Assembly (NCBI GenBank): GCA_039105265.1
Contig: JAPFFF010000068.1
Location: forward strand, 1 to 64,000
DNA from: Tritrichomonas musculus
Taxonomy: Eukaryota > Parabasalia > Tritrichomonadida > Tritrichomonadidae
Direction of reading: 5' to 3'
Length of the DNA: 64,000 nt
Below the pieces are notes generated by a model. It was not told where the DNA came from, searched no databases, and was given only the letters and a program-made list of their open reading frames with translations. A program made the position numbers and the translations under genes. Positions 39,789-49,164 of this stretch are shown here, in pieces (positions within the stretch are counted from its first letter, which is position 1; every line of letters begins with the position of its first letter).

Positions 39789-41337
39789 AAAACCCCCTCC
39801 AATACCGTTTACATTTTTTAACAGGTGAAAAAAAATAGTTATATCTTTTACATTATACCTCATAAAAGAATTATTATAATTAATATAAAATTTGCAAATC
39901 CTAAATTTATATTTTTTTTAATTAATTTTGTTCTAGAGTGAAAATATTTTCTTCATATTAACATATTATATGTTGTAAAAAAAACATTCAAAGTCTTCTG
40001 ATAGATCCTAATGAAATATATATTTATTTAGATATTGTATAGAATTTTTGATTTAATTTCATCTCATAAATTTTTAGGTGATGATAATTTTATCGAAATT
40101 GGCCATTTTATTGATTTGGCATAGTTTAACTCTAAATTAAAGATAAAAACAGAAAAACAATATGCATACTTTGCTAAAATTTATAAAATACAATCAATTC
40201 ATTGGGAATTATTATAATAATTAATTTCTGAATTTTTTTTTTTTAAATTTTAGGTAATGTATTGAATAGTTATATTAAACAAAAAGTTTTTTACCATTAA
40301 AGAAAAAAATATGAAGTATGATTTAGGTTGTCAAAAAAAATAATCTTTCAAAAAACACTTTTAGTTCAAACAATTTGGTTGACTGTCGAAATATATTGAG
40401 TTGTTGTTTGTTTTATACAATGAAATTCTTTATGATTGTTGAAAATGTTAAAATAATTTTTCTGACAACCAAGTATTGAATATTTGAGGGAGGAGATAGA
40501 AAAAACGAGTATTTTTATATGAGGTTTAACAAATATTTGAGAGGGCAATCTAGAAAAAACGTGTTTTTTTTATTTCACAATGCATTATTGTTCGTTATTT
40601 GAATATCCATTATTGAGCAGAATTAATGAAAAAAATTATCAAAATAAAGATTTATAATTTATTAAATAATATTTTTATTGTTATAATATATATTAAAAAA
40701 TATTTATTAAAGAATATTATATTTATATTAATTATTAACAAAGGAAAATCTATTTTTCTAAAAACACGTTTTTTTGTAAAAACGTATTTTTATTGAATAT
40801 TTGTGGGAGGGGATAGAAAAAACGAGTATTTTTATATGATTTTTTACAAATATTTGAGAGGGCAATCTAGAAAAAACGTATTTTTTTTTATTTCACAATG
40901 TTTTTTGTACGTTATTATATGATAAATTTAATGAAAAAACTATCAAAATAAAAATTTATAATTTATTAAATAATATTTTTATTGTTATAATATTTATTAG
41001 AAAATATTTATTAAAAAATATTATATTTATATTAATTATTAACAAAGGAAAAACTCTTTTTCAAAAAACACGTTTTTTGTTAAAAACGTATTTTTATTGA
41101 ATATTTGTGGGAGGGGATAGAAAAAACGAGTATTTTTATATGAGATCTCATAAATATTTGTGAAGGCTTCTAGAAAAAACGTATTTTCTTATTTTGAAAT
41201 TAGTATTTTAAATATCTCATTAAATAATCATAAACATAAAACACTCTATAATTAATATTTGTTTATAAACATAAATACAATTTAATTAAATCGTAAAATT
41301 AATGAAACGTCAATACCAGCAAGTTGGAGGGGGTTTT
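39789..41337. mobile_element. Element C: 1.55-kb terminal-repeat element with internal tandem repeats
   Basis: The ends AAAACCCCCTCCAA (39789-39802) and TTGGAGGGGGTTTT (41324-41337) are perfect inverses. They are flanked by the 8-bp duplication TTGCATTT (39781-39788, 41338-41345). An 8-bp duplication fits hAT-like transposition, although the ends are unlike typical hAT ends. Inside, a unit of about 305-316 bp is repeated two to three times (GATAGAAAAAACGAGTATTT at about 40495, 40810 and 41115). No ORF of note is seen, so it is non-autonomous. Confidence 0.75.
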
Positions 41338-41361
41338 TTGCATTTAGTAAAAAAAGTCAAG

Positions 41362-41799
41362 TTATTCCAAAAAATTAAAACGTTTGAGAGTTTGAGCTTT
41401 TATCGAATATACATCAATATATATACCAATTATTAAAGTATAATTTTGTATAAAGAGTTTAATTTTGGGTTTTGCTAATTGATGCCAAAACGTGACAAAA
41501 AAGAACAATAACAATTGAAGTAAAGTGAATTGTTCAAAATGAAAACTTTCTCCACTCAGATAATAATTTCTATCGTGGCTCATCATTCCAGGTGTTGTAT
41601 TATACTTTTCAACCCAACCCCACTTTTTGTGAGAATCTAACTGGAATGTTGTTTCATCACTAAAAAGCTCATTATAAAAATCTGTGTATGAATTTAGATT
41701 TGTATCATAAAAAAAAAAATATTTCTTAGTATTTTTAATTTTTTGTAGTGGTCCACGATCACTGCACATTAGCCTAACCACTTGATCCATTTGTGTCAT
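41362..41799 (-). pseudogene. Tc1/mariner-like transposase fragment
   Basis: A 145-codon open stretch with FSDETTFQLDSHKKWGWVEK, close to the second catalytic block of Tc1/mariner DDE transposases (F.DE..F.L.....W...). The remainder is hydrophobic and weakly matching. No terminal repeats are assigned, and the first and third catalytic blocks are not clear. It abuts the hAT remnant, so one element may have landed in the other. The family call rests on one motif. Confidence 0.45.
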
Positions 41800-41814
41800 G
41801 CTATGCTACAAAAG

Positions 41815-42990
41815 ACTCAATCTATATTTTGTTGGAGATTTAAATCGCCTTCAATTTGATGGGTAAAAGAAGTAATCACTGCTAATGGTTCAACATATAC
41901 TTTCCATTCTTCTGGAACAGCTTGAATAAGTGAGTATTCTACTGTTTTAGGTTCTTTCTTCTTCTTTCCTTTATTTTAAGCAAACAGAATAGTCCAAAAA
42001 AATGGACAAGTCATTCTTTAATTGTTGGCTCGTTTTGGATTATGAAACTGGCACAACTATGCAATGTGTTCCATCGAGTTGTAATGAATATGGGATTTTC
42101 ATTGGACAATAATGTTTAAAATCTGTACTTTTGTCAGACATAAGCTTTAGTAATGAGATGACATTACTCATGAATTCTTGCATAAAAGGTAGTTCATCGA
42201 TTAAATCTTTGATTGACAGTTGGGAAGTATAAGCAGCACAGGCGCAGCGTAGCACTTCTTCACCAATGAGAGCTTTAAGTGTAAAGCTGTTATTATCATC
42301 AACATTGGCAATTGCACTTTTTAATGATGCTGCATTGTCAGTAACAACTGAGCTGATAGAAATGTCCTGTTTGGAGCATTGTTTAATTGTATGAGAAATA
42401 GCATTGGCTAATGTCTTTACATGCTTGAATATACACTAAATATACAATGGTCAAAATGCTTGAATCCAACAAGACGAAGGCCACAATGGTCAACAAGTAC
42501 AAATCCATATATATCGAGAGAAATCAAAGTGACGCCATCAATAACAAGGCCACAAGTATGATTCTGTAAATCTTGAATTCATTGATGCAGCAAATTTGAT
42601 GAATGCGCAAGAATCAGGTTTCGCAAAAAGTCTTTCATTGGGATGACAAAAGCTGGATTCAAAGTGTGAATGAAGTTCTCCCAAGCAGGTGATTCAAGCT
42701 GAGTGTAGGGAATATTCATTTCAGCTATGAACTTGATAAGTCCCCTATGCTCTAGTGATATATTTTCTTTGTTTTTCTTTAGATAGATTAGAACTGGATC
42801 AACTGCTTCTTGGGGTATAGTGGTTCCTTCTTCCAGCCCAAAAGCTTTTGTAAAATGGTCATGCATTTCTGCCTCAAAGTGTTTCTCAATTTTTCAAGAA
42901 ATCAAGCACGATGAGATGGGGCATTTGATGAATTCCTGAATTCACCTTTTGCATATTTCGTATCTATAAACTTTTTTGCCTCAATTGGTT
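41815..42990 (-). pseudogene. Broken hAT transposase
   Basis: Read on the minus strand, successive pieces in different frames follow the order of a hAT transposase: ENFIHTLNPAFVIPMKDFL (cf. hAT ..lnp.y.iPsr..l), then GVTLISLDIYGFVLVD, then SSVVTDNAASLKSAIANVD (DDE aspartate block), then LRCACAAYTSQLSIKDLIDE (cf. RC.aH.l.L.vkd), then WKVYVEPLAVITSFTHQIEG. There are several frameshifts and stops, so no functional protein. Terminal repeats were not identified. hAT elements are known in trichomonads. It lies directly left of the second Maverick. Confidence 0.7.
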
Positions 42991-43235
42991 GGATGATCAA
43001 GCTCTAGTTGAGTCCAGTACTTTTGCAGTAGTATACGGTAGGCCATGCCTATTGCACAGCCTACCACTACTCCAAGGGCTCCCGCCCCTGGACCCCATTC
43101 AAAAAGCCGAATATTCAAAAAGTTCTATCGTTTGTGTATTCAAAAAAAATTCTTCACAAAAAGTTTGTCATTAATGACTACAAAAAAATGTTTTTGCGAA
43201 AGCTCTAAAGCACGAAGTGATTTACCACGATTGAA

Positions 43236-44257
43236 ATGTACCCGACGCTAAATCCAGCTGAAGAAAAAACACCGATACCAATAGAGCATGCATTCTTTTT
43301 AGAAGATGGAGAAAGAGACCCAAATAAATTCAAAAGATACTACTTTAATTTCCCACAAGAATGGTGTACATCAAATAGAGGTGAATCAATTGTTGGCGTG
43401 AGAAATATATTTATGTTGGCCAGAAAGAGAAGACTAGAATTTAAAATTAAAGCTAGAAAATATTACAAGGAAGATTACAATAAGCATGCAACTCCTCCTC
43501 CAAAATCAGATGACCCAAACTTATATGACAAATCGTCATATGCAAGCATTCCTGCTGCAAGGAAATCTATGGTTGAAACAAATGTATTAGCATGGATGAG
43601 TGCTGAAGATGATTTAACTGGTTTTGGGCGTGCATTATATACATACTTATGGGTAGAAATGGAAAAATATAATAAAGAGATAGACGAAAAAGGCTAAGTA
43701 TAAAGATAGACCAAAATTCTCTCAAGACCCAAGAAGCCTCCCAACAGAGCTTGATATAATGACAGATGGTTTTTATGATTACGAGCGGAAAACATATGTA
43801 GAAAGAATGTCATCTCGCCATAATAATGACAAGAAGAGTCCGTATTATATAGATATATCGTTAGTATTCCCTCATAGAACTGCTGATGATTTTGGTAAGA
43901 TTGACAGAAAATATGATTTCGAAGACGTATTTAATATTAGTGCTGAAGAAGGGGCTAATTATTACAATAAATATCGATATGAATGGCTACGAGAAGTCAA
44001 TTTTTATAATGTATGGGATAGGCATTCATGCAAAATCTATTCATCTTTTGGAAATCAATCTAATCGAGGATAGGTTGGGAACACTACATAATACTTCAAC
44101 CCTATTAAATACTTTAAGCTGAACTCAACAGACCAAAGATTTTGGATAGAATTCTATTCTGATAGACATAAAGATATACCAGTTAAAATACCAAGAAGTG
44201 AATCATTTTCTATCGAAATGATATTCTTTCCATATCGTAAAATGCTATATTGACGAG
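43236..44257 (+). pseudogene. Structural-type gene pieces of the second Maverick
   Basis: Pieces rich in aromatic and charged residues (KFKRYYFNFPQEWCTSNRG; later RFWIEFYSDRHKDIP). They look like a beta-rich virion protein, possibly a minor capsid or penton type. It is broken. The assignment is tentative. Confidence 0.4.
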
Positions 44258-44279
44258 CGGTTTATTTTTTTACAAATCA

Positions 44280-45316
44280 ATGACATATAAGACAATAGAT
44301 GAGTTATTTAAGAAATTCCCGTGGAAAACACCATCTAAATTTGTCCCTCTCGCAAAACGCTATGGATTAACAGAAGAAGCAGCACTAAATTATTTAAAGA
44401 AAGTGGTACATGATTTTTAAGTTATAAAGGCAAAATTCATGAATATCTATTCCAAGTACTCTGGGGGATATCAAATGGATACATTCATAAATGACAAGAT
44501 AAAGGATGAACTCAACTATTTGATGCTAATAAATATTAATACCAGGAAAGCATACTGCTATCCAATGAAAGGGAATGGTGCTAAAGAAGTAGCAAAGGCT
44601 CTAAATAAATTTTTTGAAGAGGAACCAGATATCTATTCCATAACATCAGACCAGGATGCCGCTTATTTGTCCAATGTTGTATTGCAGTTAATGAAATCAC
44701 ATGATATAATATACAATACAACAGAAGACAATAATTATAATGTCCTAGGCATCATAAATAGATTCATGAGAACCATCAGAGATATGGTAGGAGAGAATAG
44801 ATACATTAATGAACAAGAAATGAATGGTTTAATAGACTCATACAACAATTTTCCCCACAGATCATTAGACTATAAAATACCAAATGAAATGACAGAGAAA
44901 GATGAAAAAGAATATGTGAAAACCAAATCACAAAATAATCCCTATGATTTCAAACCAAATGATAGGGTAAGGATTATTCAAGCAAAGAAACATACATAGT
45001 TGATTCCAAGGCTGGCAACCAATTCATTAAATCCAAAGATGAATCAATAGATGAATTACCTGGATATAGACTAATAAAAACACAGAATAAAAATATAGCG
45101 CAAACACTAAAGGGAGGCAAGAGAGGTATAGTTGAAAAAATTATTTCTTATGATTCAGCTAAGAATAAATACAAAATAAAATATAGTGAGGGAACAAAAG
45201 ATATAATTCCAGCTAAAAATTTACGAGAGGGAGCACCAACTAAAATATCTAATCTTGAGATGGATTACTGGTCAAAACAAAAAAATATTCCAAATGGAAT
45301 ACGCAAATGGATTTAA
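44280..45316 (+). pseudogene. Integrase pieces of the second Maverick
   Basis: Retroviral-type integrase remnants: an N-terminal helical piece (TIDELFKKFPWKTPSKF), a core piece with SITSDQDAAYLS and GIINRFMRTIRDM, and a C-terminal chromo/SH3-like piece (GKRGIVEKIISYDSAKNKY). It is broken in a few places. Its relation to the integrase of the 19-kb element is distant. Confidence 0.7.
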
Positions 45317-45326
45317 TGTTATGTAA

Positions 45327-46169
45327 ATGTCTAAACAAATAATGAAAGAAGTGGAATCACTAATCCAAAAGACAATGAAGAAAAACCAAAAAGAAATAGA
45401 AGCTGCACTTATGAAACCATTACATCCTTCCTATCCATTTAGCACTAATGGTATCTATTTTCTTATGGGTAAACCAGGTGCAGGAAAGATTTATTGGATA
45501 TGGAAACACATATTAATCACAGAGAGATTATTTAAACATCCCTACTACCAAAAAATTATTTTTTGTTCAACTCGCGGCAAGATGGACAAAACTGCAGAAG
45601 CAATGAGTAAAAATGTAAAGACACCAATAGAATATCTTAACGAAGCCGAATTAATGGATTACTTAAAGAAGCATCTAAAGAGAAAGATAAAATATTATGC
45701 TATGGTAAAGCATGTACTGTCAAGAATGAAAGAGACAAATGAAGAAATGCAGAGACTAATAAATAAACATTCCCTTCAAGAAATAGATGACAGGATAGTA
45801 TATATAGCCAACAAACTGGTAAAATATCAAACCTCATCATATCCATATATGACTCTAATAATATTAGATGACAGTGCAGGAAATGATTTATTAACACATA
45901 ACAATACTGAATTCTTAAGACTGCTGACCAAAACAAGACACCAAAATATTACTTGTATCATGGCTATCCAAACAATTCGATTCGTCCACATAAACGCAAA
46001 GAGATTGGCTACAGATTTGATATGCTATAGTGGATACTTAGAAGAAGATTTCACATCTCTGCTTCAACAAAATAATAACAATCTAAATATCAAGAAGACA
46101 GTTAGAGAATATTTGCAGCATAGAGAACCTCACGATAAATTTATTTGCAATATAACGGATAACAAATAA
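45327..46169 (+). CDS. Packaging ATPase of the second Maverick
   Basis: A 280-residue open frame with a P-loop-like GKPGAGK segment after NGIYFLM, then a Walker B-like stretch LIILDDSAGN, then TKTRHQNITCIMAIQTIRF. This is the layout of the FtsK/HerA-like packaging ATPase of Polintons. It follows the integrase pieces closely and precedes the hydrophobic peptide gene by 30 bp. Confidence 0.75.
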   Translation: MSKQIMKEVESLIQKTMKKNQKEIEAALMKPLHPSYPFSTNGIYFLMGKPGAGKIYWIWKHILITERLFKHPYYQKIIFCSTRGKMDKTAEAMSKNVKTPIEYLNEAELMDYLKKHLKRKIKYYAMVKHVLSRMKETNEEMQRLINKHSLQEIDDRIVYIANKLVKYQTSSYPYMTLIILDDSAGNDLLTHNNTEFLRLLTKTRHQNITCIMAIQTIRFVHINAKRLATDLICYSGYLEEDFTSLLQQNNNNLNIKKTVREYLQHREPHDKFICNITDNK

Positions 46170-46199
46170 TACTTCGAAAGCTAGTTTTTTTTGCAATAA

Positions 46200-46577
46200 A
46201 TGAGCGATTTACAAGAAAAAAGTTTGGAAGGAATAGTACCTCCTACACAAAAATCAGGAGGTGGATTTATGGGCAAATTTCTAAATAATGCATGGAATAC
46301 TGTTAAATCTGGTGTTGGTAAAGCGAGCAAATTCATCGGTGATAGTGCTGTTGGTAAAGCCGGTAAATGGATATGGAAAAATAAAGTACCAATATTAAAT
46401 ACAGTAGGTGGAGCTGCTCAAGCATTTGGAACAATAACAGCTAATCCTGCAGTAGCTGGTGTTGGTAAAGGATTGACAACAATAGCAAGTAGAATAAGAG
46501 AGGGAGAAGCAAAGGCAGCAATAGAAAAGGCTATAGCAGAGAGACAACCCAATCCATTAGGTTTATTTACTAAATAA
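46200..46577 (+). CDS. Hydrophobic virion-type protein of the second Maverick
   Basis: A 125-residue protein. After a polar start, a G/K/A-rich part (GKFLNNAWNTVKSGVGKASK) and a hydrophobic glycine/alanine stretch (VGGAAQAFGTITANPAVAGV) lead to a charged end. The same composition as the MAFGSWF proteins of the 19-kb element suggests an equivalent minor virion role. Confidence 0.6.
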   Translation: MSDLQEKSLEGIVPPTQKSGGGFMGKFLNNAWNTVKSGVGKASKFIGDSAVGKAGKWIWKNKVPILNTVGGAAQAFGTITANPAVAGVGKGLTTIASRIREGEAKAAIEKAIAERQPNPLGLFTK

Positions 46578-46918
46578 AACATTATAAGCAAAAGAGAAAA
46601 TGTATATGCATATTATATTCATATTTTTATTTAATGAAATTATTTCAAATTACACATTTTTGATTTAAAAAAAATAATTTCATAATTTTTCAATAGTTTA
46701 TAACTTTTTTTTCAAGTCAGCATTTAATCACTAAAATTTAATATATCATGCATTAGATAATATATTACATATTTATTAAACATACTTCAAATAAAAATAA
46801 ATTAACTTAGAGTTATACCAAAATTCAAAAACTTTTTCACCACACTATACTTCATCCACAGACAAAGATACGAAAATTACAGTTCAAATCTTGAACAGAA
46901 TTATGAGGAACATAGCTA

Positions 46919-47422
46919 TTACAAATATTCTATAGAAAATGTATTAAAACAAACACGAGCATTAACTGTATTAAGAGAATCTTTAATTTCGTTTATCTTA
47001 TTAATATTATACTTAAATTGTGTTCGAATAGTTATTAAATCGTGTTTGTATTTGTTTTTGTGTTCTCGAAGTTGTTCTTCTAATACATCCAATCTATTGG
47101 TTATATCTTCTATAGATTCTCGGTTATTGTTTTCTCTATCTGTTTTCTCTATTGGTTTGTATATTGTTAATACATCGCCTCGTTTCGTAAACTTGTAGTG
47201 ATTTAACGGATAATCTTTATTTAGCTGTCTTGTGTTTAGCTTATTAAGACAGTTATAAGTTCGAAGCAATCGACAAGCTTCTTTAATGTTGTTATCTCGA
47301 AGATAGTTATAAAACTGTTCTATTAATTCGTTTTCTGTAAAAGCACCAGATACATTATTGTTTTCTTCTTCCTCCTCTTCTTCTACATAATCGTTTACAA
47401 ACATTGCGTTTGTGTGTTCCAT
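46919..47422 (-). CDS. Coiled-coil Maverick protein, 167 aa
   Basis: An acidic start (EEEEEEENNN), then the core KLNTRQLNKDYPLNHYKFTK..DVL shared with the 119-residue protein of the 19-kb element, then a coiled coil (EDITNRLDVLEEQLREHKNK). The recurrence in two distant elements supports it as a real element gene; function is unknown. Confidence 0.65.
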   Translation of the reverse strand: MEHTNAMFVNDYVEEEEEEENNNVSGAFTENELIEQFYNYLRDNNIKEACRLLRTYNCLNKLNTRQLNKDYPLNHYKFTKRGDVLTIYKPIEKTDRENNNRESIEDITNRLDVLEEQLREHKNKYKHDLITIRTQFKYNINKINEIKDSLNTVNARVCFNTFSIEYL

Positions 47423-47511
47423 TTATAATACAATTAAACAAATATGTTAGCAATTTGTAAAACATTAATGATGATGTCTTTATCAAAAGCAACTTATATG
47501 CAGGCGATAAA

Positions 47512-47778
47512 ATGCTTTATCATAACGAGCTCACCGATATACTTGTCCCGATGCCTATATATGAACACCCCTCATCCGTAAATAATTTTTCGTTAACTTT
47601 CCCATATCCTGTTGTTTGTGGAACAATAACGTGTAAAGTATGTATAGACATGACTTATTATCATAAAATTAATATTCACTTCAAAAATAATGAAATTATA
47701 AATAACTATGAATTATCAAAACCAATTCAAATTGTCAATGAATCTTTTCCATTTTCTTCAAAATATATATTATTTTAA
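47512..47778 (+). CDS. Small ORF at the right edge of the second Maverick, 88 aa
   Basis: A beta-rich small ORF (VPMPIYEHPSSVNNFSLTFP, VVCGTITCKVCIDM), divergent from the coiled-coil gene. No family is recognised. It could be an element gene or a piece of one. Confidence 0.35.
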   Translation: MLYHNELTDILVPMPIYEHPSSVNNFSLTFPYPVVCGTITCKVCIDMTYYHKINIHFKNNEIINNYELSKPIQIVNESFPFSSKYILF

Positions 47779-48221
47779 ATTTTAAAATATAAATAAATAT
47801 TTCAATTGATTATTTTATATTTAATTCAAACTCTCACAATTTATTGTGAGAACACTCAAAAAATGTAACCATAAATGTTCATTTTCAAGAAAACTCGAGA
47901 ACGAGCCACTATAGACACCGATATACTTTTATAATTTTAATTAAAATAAAATAAATAAATAAAAAAAAAAGAACATATATATATATATATAAAAAGAGAA
48001 AAATATTTTATAACAAATTATTGGGAAAAAGGATTAAAATTTCATATTTAAAAATTTTGGGAAAGATTAATTTGGATAAAAATAATACTAACATAATTGA
48101 ATTATTTGATTTTGATATTGATTATTTTTTTTTTATATTTTATTTTTGATAATTGAAATATTTAAAATATTGATATATATATATATATAATGATTTGGCT
48201 ATTAATCTATTTGAATAAAAT
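47779..48221. other. AT-rich junction between the element and host genes
   Basis: No gene is seen. An 18-bp perfect palindrome CTCACAATTTATTGTGAG lies at 47833-47850, and a (TA)n run lies near 48178. Confidence 0.5.
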
Positions 48222-48881
48222 TTAATCATATTCATCTGATTTTGAGTATCTTGGATAATATCTTGGTGATCGTTGTGATTGTCTTGAATCGCCATAATCA
48301 TCTCTCCTATATCTAGGTGCATCATAATTAGGATAATCTCTATATCCACCACCACCACCACCTCTACGATAACTATCATAATAATAAGAATCTGGAACAT
48401 AATATCTTCCTCTACCTCCTTCTCTGTAAGGCATCTGTGATTCATAATATCGATCTGAATATCTAGGTGGGTAGCCACGGTCATAAGGATCATCTCTATA
48501 TCGTGTATATCTAGGAGAATAATCACGGTCATCACGATAACTTTTACGGTCATCAACTTTTGTTTTATAATCACGTTGGTAAGGGCGGTTAGCTTTTTCA
48601 ACTTTGAGTTTTCTCTCTTTGTATTCAAATCCATTTAATTCTTTGATTGCTTTTTCCCCATCTTCTTTTCTGGCAAATGTAACAAATGAATTCCCTGAAA
48701 ATTGACCTGTTCTTTTAATATTACGATGTGTTACATTAATAACTCGTCCATATTGCTCAAAAAGTTTTCTGACTTCGTCCTGAGTACAATTGTACTCAAG
48801 GTTATTGACATATAGAGTAATTTCATCGGATGTATCTTCTGGTGAATTTTGTGTCTCTTCAGTTGGTGAGGCCGCACTCAT
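48222..48881 (-). CDS. RRM RNA-binding protein with RDY-rich tail
   Basis: One RNA recognition motif at residues 21-96, with RNP2 ITLYVNNL (21-28) and RNP1 GNSFVTFA (63-70). A long C-terminal tail follows, rich in R, D, Y and G (DDRKSYRDDRDYSPRYTRYR; GGGGGG run), like SR/RGG-type splicing or mRNP proteins of the nucleus. Length is 219 aa. The start MSAASPTEET is the first ATG. It is divergent from the 986-residue gene across 283 bp that contain a GGGCGCCAA motif. The exact orthologue cannot be named by eye. Confidence 0.88.
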   Translation of the reverse strand: MSAASPTEETQNSPEDTSDEITLYVNNLEYNCTQDEVRKLFEQYGRVINVTHRNIKRTGQFSGNSFVTFARKEDGEKAIKELNGFEYKERKLKVEKANRPYQRDYKTKVDDRKSYRDDRDYSPRYTRYRDDPYDRGYPPRYSDRYYESQMPYREGGRGRYYVPDSYYYDSYRRGGGGGGYRDYPNYDAPRYRRDDYGDSRQSQRSPRYYPRYSKSDEYD

Positions 48882-49039
48882 TTTTTTTTTTTTTGATTTA
48901 TCTTTTTGATAAAAAAGTGATCGTTCTTTTGGCCTGTAATAAAGTTAAATCAACGATTATTTATCATTCAATTATGGGCGCCAACCAAATTTTAATATAA
49001 AAATATTTATTATTTTTATAAATAATAATTATATAATTG

Positions 49040-49075
<36 letters not shown>

Positions 49076-49164
49076 TTTGGAGTTTTTTTTAACAAAATTG
49101 AATAACCTTTGAATTTAGTTTTTTTTTTTTTTTCATCTTCAAAGCAAAAAAATTTTATAATTAA

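Larger units (their letters stand above)
43027..47778. mobile_element. Second Maverick/Polinton, broken (at least 4.7 kb)
   Basis: The left end is probably AGTAGTATACGG at 43027, the same style as the other two Maverick-type ends in this window, followed by a GC-richer terminal segment. Parts in order: structural-type gene pieces, integrase pieces, packaging ATPase, hydrophobic virion peptide, a coiled-coil gene shared with the 19-kb element, and a small ORF. No polymerase and no right terminal repeat are seen, so the element is truncated. It also carries several breaks in the remaining genes. It belongs to a different lineage from the 19-kb element (gene order and strand differ) and looks clearly older. 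Confidence 0.8.

Noticed and set aside
48893-48960. Intron upstream of the RRM gene (a TTACAG near 48940)
   Set aside because: The region is upstream of the first ATG, needs no removal, and lacks the usual trichomonad intron motifs.
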